Assembly (NCBI RefSeq): GCF_009728995.1
Contig: NZ_VTZW01000019.1
Coordinates: forward strand, 535,983 to 599,982
Length of the DNA stretch: 64,000 bases
Reading direction: 5' to 3'
Source of the DNA: Streptomonospora sp. PA3
GTDB taxonomy: Bacteria > Actinomycetota > Actinomycetes > Streptosporangiales > Streptosporangiaceae
The first letter of the stretch is position 1. Each line of letters opens with the position of its first letter. A model generated the notes under the pieces. It saw only the letters and a list, made by a program, of their open reading frames with translations. It did not search any database and was not told the DNA's origin. The position numbers were made by a program, and so were the translations under genes. Of this stretch, positions 25,155 through 34,103 are shown one piece after another.

Positions 25155-25760
25155 ACAGGGCGGCCCCACCACCGCCCTCGCCGTCCCCGTCACCTGCCGC
25201 ACCGGCGGGCACCGGGTTCGGTGGGCTCTAGCCCGGCCATCCGCCGCCCTCGCCGCCCCCGTCGGGCGATCCGCCATCCGCCTCCGGCAACCGGTGACCG
25301 CCCGGCCCGGACTCCGCTGGCCATCGCCGCCCCGTCGGGTGGGCCACCGGCGGGCACCCGAACCGATCCGCGCGGGCTCAGCCCTCCGCCCTCGCCGCCC
25401 ACGTCGGGTGACCGGCCATGCGCCGACGTCGGCCGGTGGTCGCCCGACCCCGCCCCAGTCGTCGCCGCGCCCGTCGCGCGGGTCACCGGCGAGCACCGGA
25501 TTCGGTGGTCGCGGTCCCGGCCATCCGGCGGCCGTCGCTGCCTCGTCGGGTGGACGACCGGCGGGCACCCGAACCGATCCGCGCGGGCTCAGCCCTCCGC
25601 CCTCACCGCCCCCGTCGGGCGACCCGCCATCCGCCGCCGGCAACCGATGACCGCCCAACCCGAACCCCGTCCGCCCTCGCCGCCCTCGTCGCATGGGCCA
25701 CCGGCGGGCACCCGAACCGATCCGCGCGGGCTCAGCCCTCCGCCCTCGCCGCCCCGCCGC
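25155..25760 (-). repeat. ~72-bp-period array, reverse orientation, right flank of copy 1
   Basis: A 50-bp segment recurs at 25350-25399, 25561-25610 and 25704-25753 with one variable base; spacings 211 and 143 are again near 3 and 2 times 71-72. It is the reverse complement of the left-flank unit, so the two arrays face each other across the core. Confidence 0.8.
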
Positions 25761-25947
25761 ACGCCCAACCACCGGCACCGGACCCGATGGCCGCCGACAA
25801 CCGGTGGTCACCACCCCCAACCCCCGCCGCCCTCACCGCTCCTTCGCCCGCCGCAACGGGCGCCCGCACGAATCGATCCGCGAGGCGTGCCGACCGGGGG
25901 CGAACCCGCCCGGACCGGGAGAGCCGACCGAGCGGCGTTGCGCCCGG

Positions 25948-26697
25948 CTACAGCCCCAGCACGCGGCGCAGCTCCCGCGCCTGGCGGCGCGAGACCTCGA
26001 CCCGGCTCTTGCGGGGGTCGTCCATGAGCAGCATCAGCGTGCCCCGGAAGTCCGGCGCCAGCTCGCGCACGTAGTCGAGGTTGACCAGGTAGGAGCGGTG
26101 CGCGCGGAAGAAGTGTGCGCCGCGCAGCCGACGCTCCAGCTCGTTGAGGGAGAAGTTGACCAGCACCCGCTCGTCGGCCAGTTGCAGGTAGGAGTAGCCG
26201 CGGGCCGCCCCCGCGTAGATGATCGACGACTCGTTCAGCAGCACGGTCCGGTCGCCCTTGTGCACCGGGATGCGGTGCGGCGACTCGGTGCCGTCCGACC
26301 GGCGCGGCACGGGCTCCGGCTCGGCCTCCTCCGACCGCGACGACAGGGCGCGGTCCAGCGCCCGCGCCAGCCGGTCGGCGTCGAAGGGCTTGACCAGGTA
26401 GTCGGCGGCGTCCAGGTCGAAGGCGTCGACCGCGTAGTCGGGAAAGGCCGTGGTGAAGATGATCCGCGGCGGATGGGCCGCCTCGCGCAGCTTGCGCGCG
26501 ATGTCCAGGCCGGTCCCGCCCGGCATGCGGATGTCCATCAGCACCAGGTCGTAGTCGAGCGACTCCAGCAGCAGCAGTGCTTCCTCGGCGTTGGACGCCT
26601 CGCCCACCACCTGGACGTGATCGAACTTCGACAGCAGGTAGCGGAGATCGGCCCGCGCTGGGGCCTCATCGTCGACGATGAGGCATCGCGCGCGCAT
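25948..26697 (-). CDS. LytTR-type response regulator
   Basis: 249 aa. Receiver domain with acidic pocket DDE (9-11), phospho-acceptor Asp55 (LVLMDIRMP) and Lys103 (DYLVKPF). LytTR DNA-binding domain from about residue 145 (RTVLLNESSIIYAGAARGY, then FFRAHRSYLVNLDYV). It starts 3 bp after the LytS-like kinase gene and is the last of a five-gene operon with a sodium symporter. Such pairs (BtsSR/YpdAB type) sense carboxylates such as pyruvate and switch on their transporter genes; that is the likely role. Confidence 0.95.
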   Translation of the reverse strand: MRARCLIVDDEAPARADLRYLLSKFDHVQVVGEASNAEEALLLLESLDYDLVLMDIRMPGGTGLDIARKLREAAHPPRIIFTTAFPDYAVDAFDLDAADYLVKPFDADRLARALDRALSSRSEEAEPEPVPRRSDGTESPHRIPVHKGDRTVLLNESSIIYAGAARGYSYLQLADERVLVNFSLNELERRLRGAHFFRAHRSYLVNLDYVRELAPDFRGTLMLLMDDPRKSRVEVSRRQARELRRVLGL

Positions 26698-26700
26698 AGA

Positions 26701-27990
26701 TCACCCAAAAGGTATCCGCAGATCCACGACAGTCCCGCCGTTTTCGGTGGACTGGATGTCAAGACGATATCTCTCACCATACAGGGATGCCAACCGGCCT
26801 GCGATGTTGCTCAGCCCTTGGCCGTCTCCCTCGCGGCGCTCGCCGTCGGAGATCCGTTCCAGCAGGTCGGAGGGGATCCCGACCCCGTCGTCGGCCACGC
26901 GGATCGAGGTGGTGCGGGTCAGCGGGTCCACCCGGGCCTTGAGCGTGACGGTGCCGCCCTCCACCTTGCCCGCCAGCCCGTGCTTGATGGCGTTCTCCAC
27001 CAGCGGCTGGATGATCAGCACGGGCACGTGCGCGGTGAGCACCTGGGGGTCGATGTCGTAGCGGACCCGCACCCGGTCGCCGTAGCGCGCCTGCTCCAGG
27101 GAGACGTAGGTGCGCACGAAGAAGTACTCCTGGCCGAACTCGGCGAAGTGGCCCTCCTGGCGGACGACGTAGCGGAAGAAGTCGGACAGGCGCACCAGCA
27201 GCTGGCGCGTCTCCTCGGTGTCGGTGTGCACCTTGGAGGCGATGGTGTTCAGCGTGTTGAACAGGAAGTGCGGGTTGATCTGGGCCCGCAGCGCATCCAG
27301 CTTGGCGTCGACCGCCAGCCGCTGGCGGCGGTTGAGTTCGGCCAGCTCCAGGTGCAGCGACAGGATGCCCGCCAGGCCCTCGACCACGCCCTGCGGCGAG
27401 AGGGCCCCGTCGCGCCGGTAGACCTGCAGGGTGCCCACGGTGCGGTTGCCGTCGGTCAGCGGCGCGATGACGGCGGTGCGCAGCGGGCACTCCTCGTTCG
27501 GGCAGGCGAGCTCGCTGCGGCGCCGCACGAGCACGGTCTTGCCCCGGTTCAGCGCGCGGGCGGTGGGCGCGGCGACCTCGTCGCCGGAGCGGTGGTGGTC
27601 CGCGCCCGGACCGGCGAAGGCCAGTACGTGCTCCCGGTCGGTGATGGCCACCGCCGCACCGCTGAGCAGGGGCTGCAGCAGCTGGGCGGTCCGGCGCGCG
27701 CTCTCGGCGGTCAGCCCGGAGCGCAGCGGCATGGAGCGGCCGACCGCGGCGATCGTGGTGCCGTGCCTGCCCTGCTGGAAGCGGGCGGAGACCGGCTGCG
27801 CGGACCGCTTGCTGCGGGGGCCGCGCAGTGCCGAGGGATAGCCGATGATCAGCGCGGCGGTCAGCCCCGAGCCGATCAGCACGGTGGTGCCGGCACCCAG
27901 GGGCGGCACCGTGATCAGCTGCGTGACCAGGTAGACCGCTCCCCAGGCGAAAAGGACGACGCCGGCCAGGGGGAGGCTGCCGTTGCTCAT
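26701..27990 (-). CDS. LytS-type sensor histidine kinase
   Basis: 429 aa. Two N-terminal membrane helices (about residues 7-26 and 34-52), a GAF-like region (115-215) containing ACPNEECPLRT, then the His_kinase domain QINPHFLFNTLN with His241 and a HATPase domain (PLVENAIKHG, ADDGVGIP, GLSNIAGRL). ATG 27990 overlaps the symporter stop (ATGA). The transporter, kinase and regulator are therefore coupled, suggesting the kinase senses the transporter's substrate or its activity. Confidence 0.95.
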   Translation of the reverse strand: MSNGSLPLAGVVLFAWGAVYLVTQLITVPPLGAGTTVLIGSGLTAALIIGYPSALRGPRSKRSAQPVSARFQQGRHGTTIAAVGRSMPLRSGLTAESARRTAQLLQPLLSGAAVAITDREHVLAFAGPGADHHRSGDEVAAPTARALNRGKTVLVRRRSELACPNEECPLRTAVIAPLTDGNRTVGTLQVYRRDGALSPQGVVEGLAGILSLHLELAELNRRQRLAVDAKLDALRAQINPHFLFNTLNTIASKVHTDTEETRQLLVRLSDFFRYVVRQEGHFAEFGQEYFFVRTYVSLEQARYGDRVRVRYDIDPQVLTAHVPVLIIQPLVENAIKHGLAGKVEGGTVTLKARVDPLTRTTSIRVADDGVGIPSDLLERISDGERREGDGQGLSNIAGRLASLYGERYRLDIQSTENGGTVVDLRIPFG

Positions 27991-29669
27991 CGCCGCTCCC
28001 CGCGCCGGGCGAAGCCGGCCACCGTCAGCCGGGCGAGCCGGACGGCGCGGCGGTCGGCGGCGGTGCCGTGCATGCGCAGCCAGATGCCGTCGAGGTCGGC
28101 GGGCGGCCGGGTCGCCAGCGACACCGCCGCGGTCACCGCCGCCGCACACGGCGCGGAGACGACCGTGGGCGTCAGCAGCACCTGCCCGTAGCCGGAGTCG
28201 CCGAGCAGCAGGCCGGTGACGCTCATCCCCACCGCGACGACCGCACCCGTGATCATGCCCGCCACCGCCCCCGGACCGGTGGTGCGCCGCCACCAGATGG
28301 CCAGGATGAACACGGGGGTCAGTGCGGATCCGGCGAGCACGAACGCCCAGGTCACCATCGTCGCCACGATAGAGGGGAAGAGCCCGGTGAGCGACTCGGG
28401 GCGCACCCCCAGCGCGAAGGCCGCCGACACGACGGCGACGACGGCCACCGCGGCGCGGCCGGCCCACAGCGCCTGGCGCTGGGTGGCCCGCGGGTTGATG
28501 TAGCGCTCGTAGATGTCGTGCCCCCACGAGGCGGCCGATGCCAGCAGCAGCCCCGCTATGGTCGACAGCACCGCCACCAGCGCCCCCACCGCGATCAGGC
28601 CCAGGCCCGCCCGGCCGCCGAAGATCTGGCCCAGGACCAGCAGCGCGTACTCGGGCACCCGCAGGATGCCGCCGGTCGTCAGCTCGGCGACCCAGGGCAG
28701 GTCGGCGGCCACGTCGCGGATGACGGCGCGGGCGGCGGTGCCCAGCAGCACGGCCAGGATGTAGAACAGGCCGGCCAGGCCCACCACCCACACCGTGGTC
28801 ATGCGGGCGGCGGTGCCCGTGGGGCTGGTGAAGTAGCGGTTCATGATGTGCGGCAGCCCTGCGGTGCCAAGCGCCAGCGAGAGGATCAGCGCGAACTGCC
28901 CGAGCTGGCTGTACTGGCCGCCCGGCTCGCCGAAGTAGGCCGGGTCGCCGGGGTGCAGCCGGTTGGTGACCGGTTCCAGCCGCCAGGAGTCGCCGGCCTC
29001 GACCGGGTTGGCCAGGGGGCGCGCGGACAGCTCCCGCAGCTCGTCGGTGTAGCTGAATCCCGAGACCAGGACCAGGATGGCCAGCCACACGAAGATGGCC
29101 AGCAGCAGCAGGAACTGCACGGCCTGGGTCCAGGTCGTGCCGCGCATGCCGCCGAGGGCGACCATCAGCATGATCACGACGGTCGAGACCAGCACGCCGG
29201 TGGCGTAGGCGGAGAGGCCGCCGATGCCCCGGCCGATGAACAGCTCCCAGATGATCCCGCTGGCCACCGCCTGGGGCACCAGGTAGGCCAGGATGATCAG
29301 CTGCACGATCGCCACCGACGTCAGGCGCACGCTGTGCGACTCCAGCCGCCGGCCGAGGAAGTCGGGGATGGAGAACTCGCCGAAGCGGCGCAGCGGCGCG
29401 GCGATGAACAGCAGCACGGGCACGAACCCCGCGGCGAAACCCGTCGCATACCACATGCCGTCCAGGCCGGAGGCGTAGACGGCCGCCGCCACACCGAGGA
29501 AGGAGGCGGCGGAGAAGTAGTCGCCGCATATCGCGCAGGCGTTGGTGACCACGCCGACCCGGCGGCCGGCCAGGTAGAACTCGAAGGTGGAGGCGCGCTG
29601 CGGGCGGATCAGGACCGCGACCGATCCGACGGCCACGAGCAGGACGACGAGAAGCACGATGCTCGTCAT
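27987..29669 (-). CDS. Sodium:solute symporter (ActP-like)
   Basis: 560 aa, about 13 membrane helices. SSS family: SAASFLGVAAAVYASGLDGM near residue 55 and GMRGTTWTQAVQFLLL near residue 160. Closest in style to cation/acetate symporters. Its start overlaps the stop of a two-helix DUF485-type gene (TGATG), the same pairing as YjcH-ActP of enterobacteria. Likely substrate: a short monocarboxylate such as acetate or pyruvate. Controlled by the downstream LytS/LytTR pair if the operon follows known patterns. Confidence 0.92.
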   Translation of the reverse strand: MTSIVLLVVLLVAVGSVAVLIRPQRASTFEFYLAGRRVGVVTNACAICGDYFSAASFLGVAAAVYASGLDGMWYATGFAAGFVPVLLFIAAPLRRFGEFSIPDFLGRRLESHSVRLTSVAIVQLIILAYLVPQAVASGIIWELFIGRGIGGLSAYATGVLVSTVVIMLMVALGGMRGTTWTQAVQFLLLLAIFVWLAILVLVSGFSYTDELRELSARPLANPVEAGDSWRLEPVTNRLHPGDPAYFGEPGGQYSQLGQFALILSLALGTAGLPHIMNRYFTSPTGTAARMTTVWVVGLAGLFYILAVLLGTAARAVIRDVAADLPWVAELTTGGILRVPEYALLVLGQIFGGRAGLGLIAVGALVAVLSTIAGLLLASAASWGHDIYERYINPRATQRQALWAGRAAVAVVAVVSAAFALGVRPESLTGLFPSIVATMVTWAFVLAGSALTPVFILAIWWRRTTGPGAVAGMITGAVVAVGMSVTGLLLGDSGYGQVLLTPTVVSAPCAAAVTAAVSLATRPPADLDGIWLRMHGTAADRRAVRLARLTVAGFARRGERR

Positions 29670-30025
29670 CACGGCGGCAGCGTCCCCTCCTCGTCCTGGG
29701 GGGCCTCGCGAGCGGGCCCGCCGAGCATCCGCTCCTCGACCGCGTTGGACAGGGTCGCGGCGGCCAGGCAGATCACGAAGAAGAAGGCGTAGAGCCCGCA
29801 GGCGGTCATGGCGAACATGGGGCTCATCCCGCCGAAGAGCCGCCCCTGGGACCACCAGTCCAGCGCCGCGGTCAGCAGCGGGACGGCGATGATCACGCCG
29901 GTGAACACCGCGATGTGGCCGACGGCCACCCGCCGCAGCGTGCGGAAGGCGGCGTCGACCTCGGCGGGGGTGTCGTGCTCGTCGGCCGAGCCCAGGGAGA
30001 GCTCGTGCCCGTCAGGCCGGCGCAC
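29669..30025 (-). CDS. DUF485-like small membrane partner of the symporter
   Basis: 118 aa with two membrane helices (about residues 37-55 and 70-95); N-terminal FRTLRRVAVGHIAVFTGV. DUF485 proteins precede ActP-type symporters and are thought to be auxiliary subunits. It overlaps the symporter start by one base, and lies 3 bp after a 138-aa membrane protein gene. Confidence 0.8.
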   Translation of the reverse strand: MRRPDGHELSLGSADEHDTPAEVDAAFRTLRRVAVGHIAVFTGVIIAVPLLTAALDWWSQGRLFGGMSPMFAMTACGLYAFFFVICLAAATLSNAVEERMLGGPAREAPQDEEGTLPP

Positions 30026-30028
30026 GGC

Positions 30029-30445
30029 TCAGGCCGCGTGGTACATGCGGCGCGCCGCTCTGGCCAAGAGCACCGCACCGGCTCCCACGATCACCAGGCC
30101 GACGCCGGGCAGCAGCTTGCCCCAGCTGTCGTGCTCCATGCTCAGCATCGCCAGCCGCGCCAGCTGCCAGACGACGAGCGCACCGCCGGCGGCGGCCGGG
30201 ATCAGCGCGTGGGCGAGGGCGATGCGGCGGTAGGGCAGCAGGCCGCCGGCGACACCGAGGACACCGGCGCACAGCACCCACAGCCCGGGGCCCGCCATGC
30301 CCGACAGGTTGCCCAGCGGCGTGGAGACCCACGGCGTGAACGCTCCGATGATCATCAGCAGGCCGCCCGAGATCATCCCGAGGCTGCCGGTGTGCAGGAC
30401 GCGCCGGGGGGCGGGCGGCGCGGCGGAGCCGTTGGAAGGCGACAT
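30029..30445 (-). CDS. Small four-helix membrane protein, first gene of symporter operon
   Basis: 138 aa. Four hydrophobic segments (MISGGLLMIIGAFTPWVS, GLWVLCAGVLGVAGGLLPY, LIPAAAGGALVVWQLARL, LLPGVGLVIVGAGAVLLA). No family recognised with confidence. It leads the operon membrane protein - DUF485 - symporter - LytS - LytTR. Confidence 0.75.
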   Translation of the reverse strand: MSPSNGSAAPPAPRRVLHTGSLGMISGGLLMIIGAFTPWVSTPLGNLSGMAGPGLWVLCAGVLGVAGGLLPYRRIALAHALIPAAAGGALVVWQLARLAMLSMEHDSWGKLLPGVGLVIVGAGAVLLARAARRMYHAA

Positions 30446-30620
30446 GGCCGAATCCTAACCGCCCGCATCGCTCCTGTTGAGAGGGCCGGGAGCAGACGGT
30501 CGCCGCCGCACGCCCGGCGGTCGTCCCTCCGCCGCGAACGGTCGCGGTTGTGATCTATGCCATTCGTCAGGGCCAGGCGACCGCTCGAAAGACGGATCGG
30601 CCGTTCAGCCGCATCCCTCT

Positions 30621-30636
30621 TGTGTACTACGCCACA
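30621..30636. promoter_or_regulatory. CRP/GlxR-like site between the two symporter operons
   Basis: TGTG-N8-CACA, the half-site arrangement bound by CRP-family regulators including actinobacterial GlxR. It lies 77 bp before the GTG of the DUF4212 gene and 176 bp from the opposite start. Confidence 0.5.
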
Positions 30637-30712
30637 TGTGCGCTGGTGTCTACCTCAGCGGTACGGGGCCCGCACTTCGATAGTCCCTACCCGGTTACTA
30701 GGAGAAGCGATC

Positions 30713-31051
30713 GTGGCTGATACGGAAGACAAGAGCCCGGATCCCCCGGGCGGCAACGGCTGGAGGCGTGAGTACTGGAAGAAGAACCTCCAGCTGATGG
30801 TGATCCTGCTGGCCATCTGGTTCGCCGTGTCCTTCGGCTGCGGCATCCTCTTCGTCGAGCAGCTCAACCAGATCACCGTCATCGGGTTCCCCCTGGGGTT
30901 CTGGTTCGCGCAGCAGGGGTCGATCTACGTCTTCCTGCTGCTCATCCTGGCTTACTGCCTCTACATGGACCGCCTTGACAAGCGGTTCGGCGTCTACGAG
31001 TACGACGACGAGCCCGCCGGCGGCGCGGCTGAGAAGGGGGGCGAGTCGTGA
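30713..31051 (+). CDS. DUF4212 small subunit of sodium/substrate symporter
   Basis: 112 aa with two membrane helices (about residues 25-45 and 62-82). The mark of DUF4212 is clear: REYWKKNLQLMVILLAIWF and FPLGFWFAQQGSIYVF. GTG 30713 follows AGGAGA. It overlaps the following symporter gene (GTGA). DUF4212 proteins always accompany the VC_2705-type symporters and probably stabilise them. Confidence 0.92.
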   Translation: MADTEDKSPDPPGGNGWRREYWKKNLQLMVILLAIWFAVSFGCGILFVEQLNQITVIGFPLGFWFAQQGSIYVFLLLILAYCLYMDRLDKRFGVYEYDDEPAGGAAEKGGES

Positions 31052-32724
31052 GCGAGATCCAGATCTGGACGACGATCTTCATCGTCCTGTCCTTCGGCGC
31101 CTACATGACGATCGCCTGGCGCAGCCGCGTCCGGGAGACCGAAGGCTTCTACGTCGCCGGCCACGGCGTGCCCACCATCGCCAACGGTGCGGCGATCGGC
31201 GCCGACTGGATGTCTGCGGCGTCGTTCATCTCGATGGCGGGCCTCATCGCCTTCCTGGGCTACGACGGCAGCATCTACCTGATGGGCTGGACCGGCGGCT
31301 ACGTGCTGCTGGCCCTGCTGCTGGCGCCCTACCTGCGCAAGTGGGGCAAGTACACGGTCCCCGAGTTCGTCGGCGACCGGTACTCCGAGCTGGTGCGCAC
31401 CATCTCGGCGGTGGCGGCCGTGATCGTCTCCTTCACCTATGTGGTGGGGCAGATGAACGGCGGCGGCATCGTCTTCAGCCGGTTCCTCAACGTGGACATC
31501 ACCTACGGCGTGATCATCGCCGCGGTGGTCATCTTCGTCTACGCGGTGCTGGGCGGCATGAAGAGCATCACCTGGACGCAGGTGGCGCAGTACACCGTGC
31601 TGATCATCGCCTACCTGATCCCGGCCGTGGCCGTGGCCCAGGTGATGACGGGCATCCCCATCCCGCAGGTGTCGTTCGGCCAGATCCTCGACGGGCTGAA
31701 CTCGCTGTCGGTGGAGCTGGGCCTGGAGGTCTTCACCGATCCCTTCACCTCGCGCCCGATGATCGACATCTTCCTGGTGACCATGGCGCTGATGATCGGT
31801 ACCGCGGGCCTGCCGCACGTGATCATCCGCTTCTACACCACCAAGACCGTCCGCGGTTCGCGCTGGTCGGCCTTCTGGGCGCTGTTCTTCATCGCGCTGC
31901 TCTACACCACCGCTCCGGCGGTGGGCGCCTTCACCAAGTTCAACCTGCTGCAGGGCGTCAACGGTACCCCGACCGACCAGCTGCCGAGCTGGGTGGAGAA
32001 CTGGGCGGCCACCGGACTGGTGTCGGTGAACCAGAACGCCGACGTGATCAACTCGGTGAGCAACGACCCGGCTGCCGGTGCGGACCTGACGGTCAACAAC
32101 GACATCCTGGTACTGGCCTCGCCCGAGATCGCCGGCCTTCCCGCGCCCATCGTCGGCCTGGTGGCCGCCGGCGGTCTGGCGGCGGCCATGTCCACGGCGG
32201 CCGGCCTGCTGCTGGTGATCTCCTCCTCGGTCTCCCACGACATCTACTTCCGCTACGTCCGCACGCACGCGGGCGACCACGAGCGCCTGCTGGTGGGACG
32301 GATCGCGATGGCCGCGGCCATCGTCGTGGCGGTGATCGCGGGTATCAACCCGCCGGCCTTCGTTGCGCAGGTGGTGGCGTTCGCCTTCGGTATGGCGGCG
32401 TCCAGTTTCTTCCCGGCCATCGTGCTGGGCATCTTCTGGAAGCGCTGCAACGCCATAGGCGCCGCGACCGGCATGATCGTGGGCCTGGGCTTCACGATCG
32501 CCTACATGCTCTACACCCTCGAGGTGTTCGGGCTGGCTGCGCACGACCCCATCCTGGGCGTCAGCCCCGAGGGCATCGGTGCCGTCGGTGCGCTGGTCAA
32601 CGCCGTGGTCACGGTCGTGGTGTCGCTGATGACGCCGCCTCCGGCGCGCCACATCACCGAGATGGTGGAGAGCATCCGGTACCCCTCGCCCCGCCGCACC
32701 CAGGCGGCGGGCGCCGGGGAGTAA
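31048..32724 (+). CDS. Sodium:solute symporter, VC_2705 (DUF4212-partnered) subfamily
   Basis: 558 aa, about 13 membrane helices. SSS family signature GADWMSAASFISMAGLIAFLG near residue 50 and GGMKSITWTQVAQYTVLI near residue 170. Annotated in relatives as cation/acetate symporter; short organic acids are the likely cargo. It is divergent from the ActP-like operon with its LytS/LytTR pair, so the two unlike symporters may be induced by the same signal. A double hairpin ends the gene. Confidence 0.93.
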   Translation: MSEIQIWTTIFIVLSFGAYMTIAWRSRVRETEGFYVAGHGVPTIANGAAIGADWMSAASFISMAGLIAFLGYDGSIYLMGWTGGYVLLALLLAPYLRKWGKYTVPEFVGDRYSELVRTISAVAAVIVSFTYVVGQMNGGGIVFSRFLNVDITYGVIIAAVVIFVYAVLGGMKSITWTQVAQYTVLIIAYLIPAVAVAQVMTGIPIPQVSFGQILDGLNSLSVELGLEVFTDPFTSRPMIDIFLVTMALMIGTAGLPHVIIRFYTTKTVRGSRWSAFWALFFIALLYTTAPAVGAFTKFNLLQGVNGTPTDQLPSWVENWAATGLVSVNQNADVINSVSNDPAAGADLTVNNDILVLASPEIAGLPAPIVGLVAAGGLAAAMSTAAGLLLVISSSVSHDIYFRYVRTHAGDHERLLVGRIAMAAAIVVAVIAGINPPAFVAQVVAFAFGMAASSFFPAIVLGIFWKRCNAIGAATGMIVGLGFTIAYMLYTLEVFGLAAHDPILGVSPEGIGAVGALVNAVVTVVVSLMTPPPARHITEMVESIRYPSPRRTQAAGAGE

Positions 32725-32763
32725 CCCGGGGGGCGGACCCCGTAGCGGAACCTTCCCCCACCA

Positions 32764-32796
32764 GGCCCCTCCCGTCACCTCCCAGCGGGAGGGGCC
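32764..32796. terminator. Hairpin terminator after symporter gene
   Basis: 11-bp perfect arms 32764-32774 and 32786-32796 with an 11-nt loop. Confidence 0.75.
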
Positions 32797-32826
32797 GCCC
32801 TGTACCCCGCACGCGGGCCCCGATCC

Positions 32827-32870
32827 GAGCCCCGCGGCACCTGAGCACTCAAGCCGGTGCCGCGGGGCTC
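32827..32870. terminator. Second hairpin, overlapping the CapA gene end
   Basis: 15-bp perfect arms 32827-32841 and 32856-32870 with a 14-nt loop; the right arm encodes the last residues of CapA. Confidence 0.7.
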
Positions 32871-33973
32871 ACCAGTGCCAGGGTGCCGTCGCCGCGAAGG
32901 CCGATACCGCTGCAGCGGTCCCGGCTGATGCGGTCGAGCGTCTCCTGCAGCCACCGCGCCTGGGAGTGTGCGGCGCGCTCCAGCCGCAGCCTCCGCGACC
33001 GCATGGCGATCATCCGCAGGCCGGCGAGCCGGCCCGATCCGGGCTCGACCGCGGCGAGGTAGAGCAGCCGCAGGTCGCCGCGGAACTCCTCGTGGCCGGG
33101 GATGCCCTCGTAGTCGTTGACCAGGTCGCCGCAGCCGTAGAGCACGAGCCTGCCGCGGTAGACCTCGACGGGGCGGGGGTGGTGGGCGGAGTGCCCGTGC
33201 ACGATGTCGGCGCCGCCGTCGATGAGCGCGCGGGCGAAGCGGGTCTGATCGGGTGCGACGCCGTAGCCCCAGTTGCCGCCCCAGTGGATGGAGGCGGCGG
33301 CGATGTCGCCGGGCCGCTTGGCGCGCCGTATCCGCTCGGCGAGTCCGGCCGCGGCCTCCATCGACAGCTCGGGGACGTATGCGACGCCGGGCCGCTCGCC
33401 GGCCGCCGCCCACTGCGGTGGGACGCCGCTGGAGGGTGCGCCCGCGGAGAAGATCAGCAGCCGCCCGCCGCCGCGGGGCAGGGGGACGACCGCGGGGCGC
33501 CACGCCTCGCCGGCGTCGCGGCCGGCGCCGGCCGTGCGCAGCCCTGCCGCGGCGAGGGTGTCGAGCGTCTCGGCCAGGCCGGCGCGGCCGAAGTCCAGGA
33601 CGTGGTTGTTGGCCAGAACACAGGCGTCGGGCCGGACCGCGCGCAGGCACGGGAGGTTGGCGGGGGCCATGCGGTAGTGCACCGCCTTGCCGGGCGCGAA
33701 GTCGCCACTTCGGGTGACGGCGGTCTCCAGATTGACCACGCGGGCGTCGGGCGCGGCGCGTTCCAGCTCCGCCAGGGCGTCTCCCCAGGGCCAGGCCGGG
33801 TCCACCGGTGCGGGGACGGGCCCGTTGCGGGCCTCGGCCAGCCGCACGTAGTCGCGGGCGTCGCGAACGTGCGACTCCCGCAGCTCGGGGTCGCCGGGGT
33901 GCGGCAGGATCCGGTCGACACCGCGGCCCAGCATGACGTCGCCGCACAGGAACACGGTCACCGCAGCGGCCAT
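32849..33973 (-). CDS. CapA family (poly-gamma-glutamate synthesis-like) metallophosphatase-fold protein
   Basis: 374 aa. The CapA/PgsA motifs are in order: GDVMLG (residues 11-16), NLETAVT, ANNHVLDFG, SIHWGGNWG, HGHSAHHP. The fold is calcineurin-like. No signal peptide is evident, whereas PgsA proteins are membrane-anchored, so this may be a soluble relative. No capBC neighbours, so poly-gamma-glutamate production is not supported. ATG 33973 gives the correct N-terminus but the ribosome site is weak. Confidence 0.88.
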   Translation of the reverse strand: MAAAVTVFLCGDVMLGRGVDRILPHPGDPELRESHVRDARDYVRLAEARNGPVPAPVDPAWPWGDALAELERAAPDARVVNLETAVTRSGDFAPGKAVHYRMAPANLPCLRAVRPDACVLANNHVLDFGRAGLAETLDTLAAAGLRTAGAGRDAGEAWRPAVVPLPRGGGRLLIFSAGAPSSGVPPQWAAAGERPGVAYVPELSMEAAAGLAERIRRAKRPGDIAAASIHWGGNWGYGVAPDQTRFARALIDGGADIVHGHSAHHPRPVEVYRGRLVLYGCGDLVNDYEGIPGHEEFRGDLRLLYLAAVEPGSGRLAGLRMIAMRSRRLRLERAAHSQARWLQETLDRISRDRCSGIGLRGDGTLALVSPAAPA

Positions 33974-34103
33974 GGGTCCAGCGTATCCGCGCTCCCGGCC
34001 GGCGGCCGGGGGTGCGAGCCCGCCGCTGCGCGAGCGCGAGCGCAGGGTTGCGCGCACCGGCGCGGGGCGGTCGGGCGGTCCCGGTCCGCCGGGCCGGGGC
34101 GGA

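Larger units (their letters stand above)
23629..25947. other. Gene-free 2.3-kb region
   Basis: No convincing gene on either strand. After the PL11 promoter it holds, in order, a forward ~72-bp-period array, a conserved AT-rich motif, a hairpin, a ~590-bp core that recurs at 49.3 kb, and a reverse-oriented array. Long open frames here are Pro/Arg/Gly-rich, differ between the two core copies and lack ribosome sites, as expected for open frames produced by GC content. Confidence 0.7.

Noticed and set aside
24384-25212. Minus-strand open frames in the repeat core that might encode a protein (SAPNAMIIADPGR, VCPECPAVAG)
   Set aside because: The same segments fall in different frames in the two copies because of indels, there is no ribosome site, and composition is Arg/Gly/Pro-rich. 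A short stretch conserved in frame is explained by recent duplication.
23814-25760. CRISPR array
   Set aside because: Units are degenerate, ~72 bp, without unique spacers of constant length, and no cas genes are present.
32849-33973. Poly-gamma-glutamate capsule locus
   Set aside because: CapA-like protein stands alone; no capB or capC genes are present and no membrane anchor is evident.
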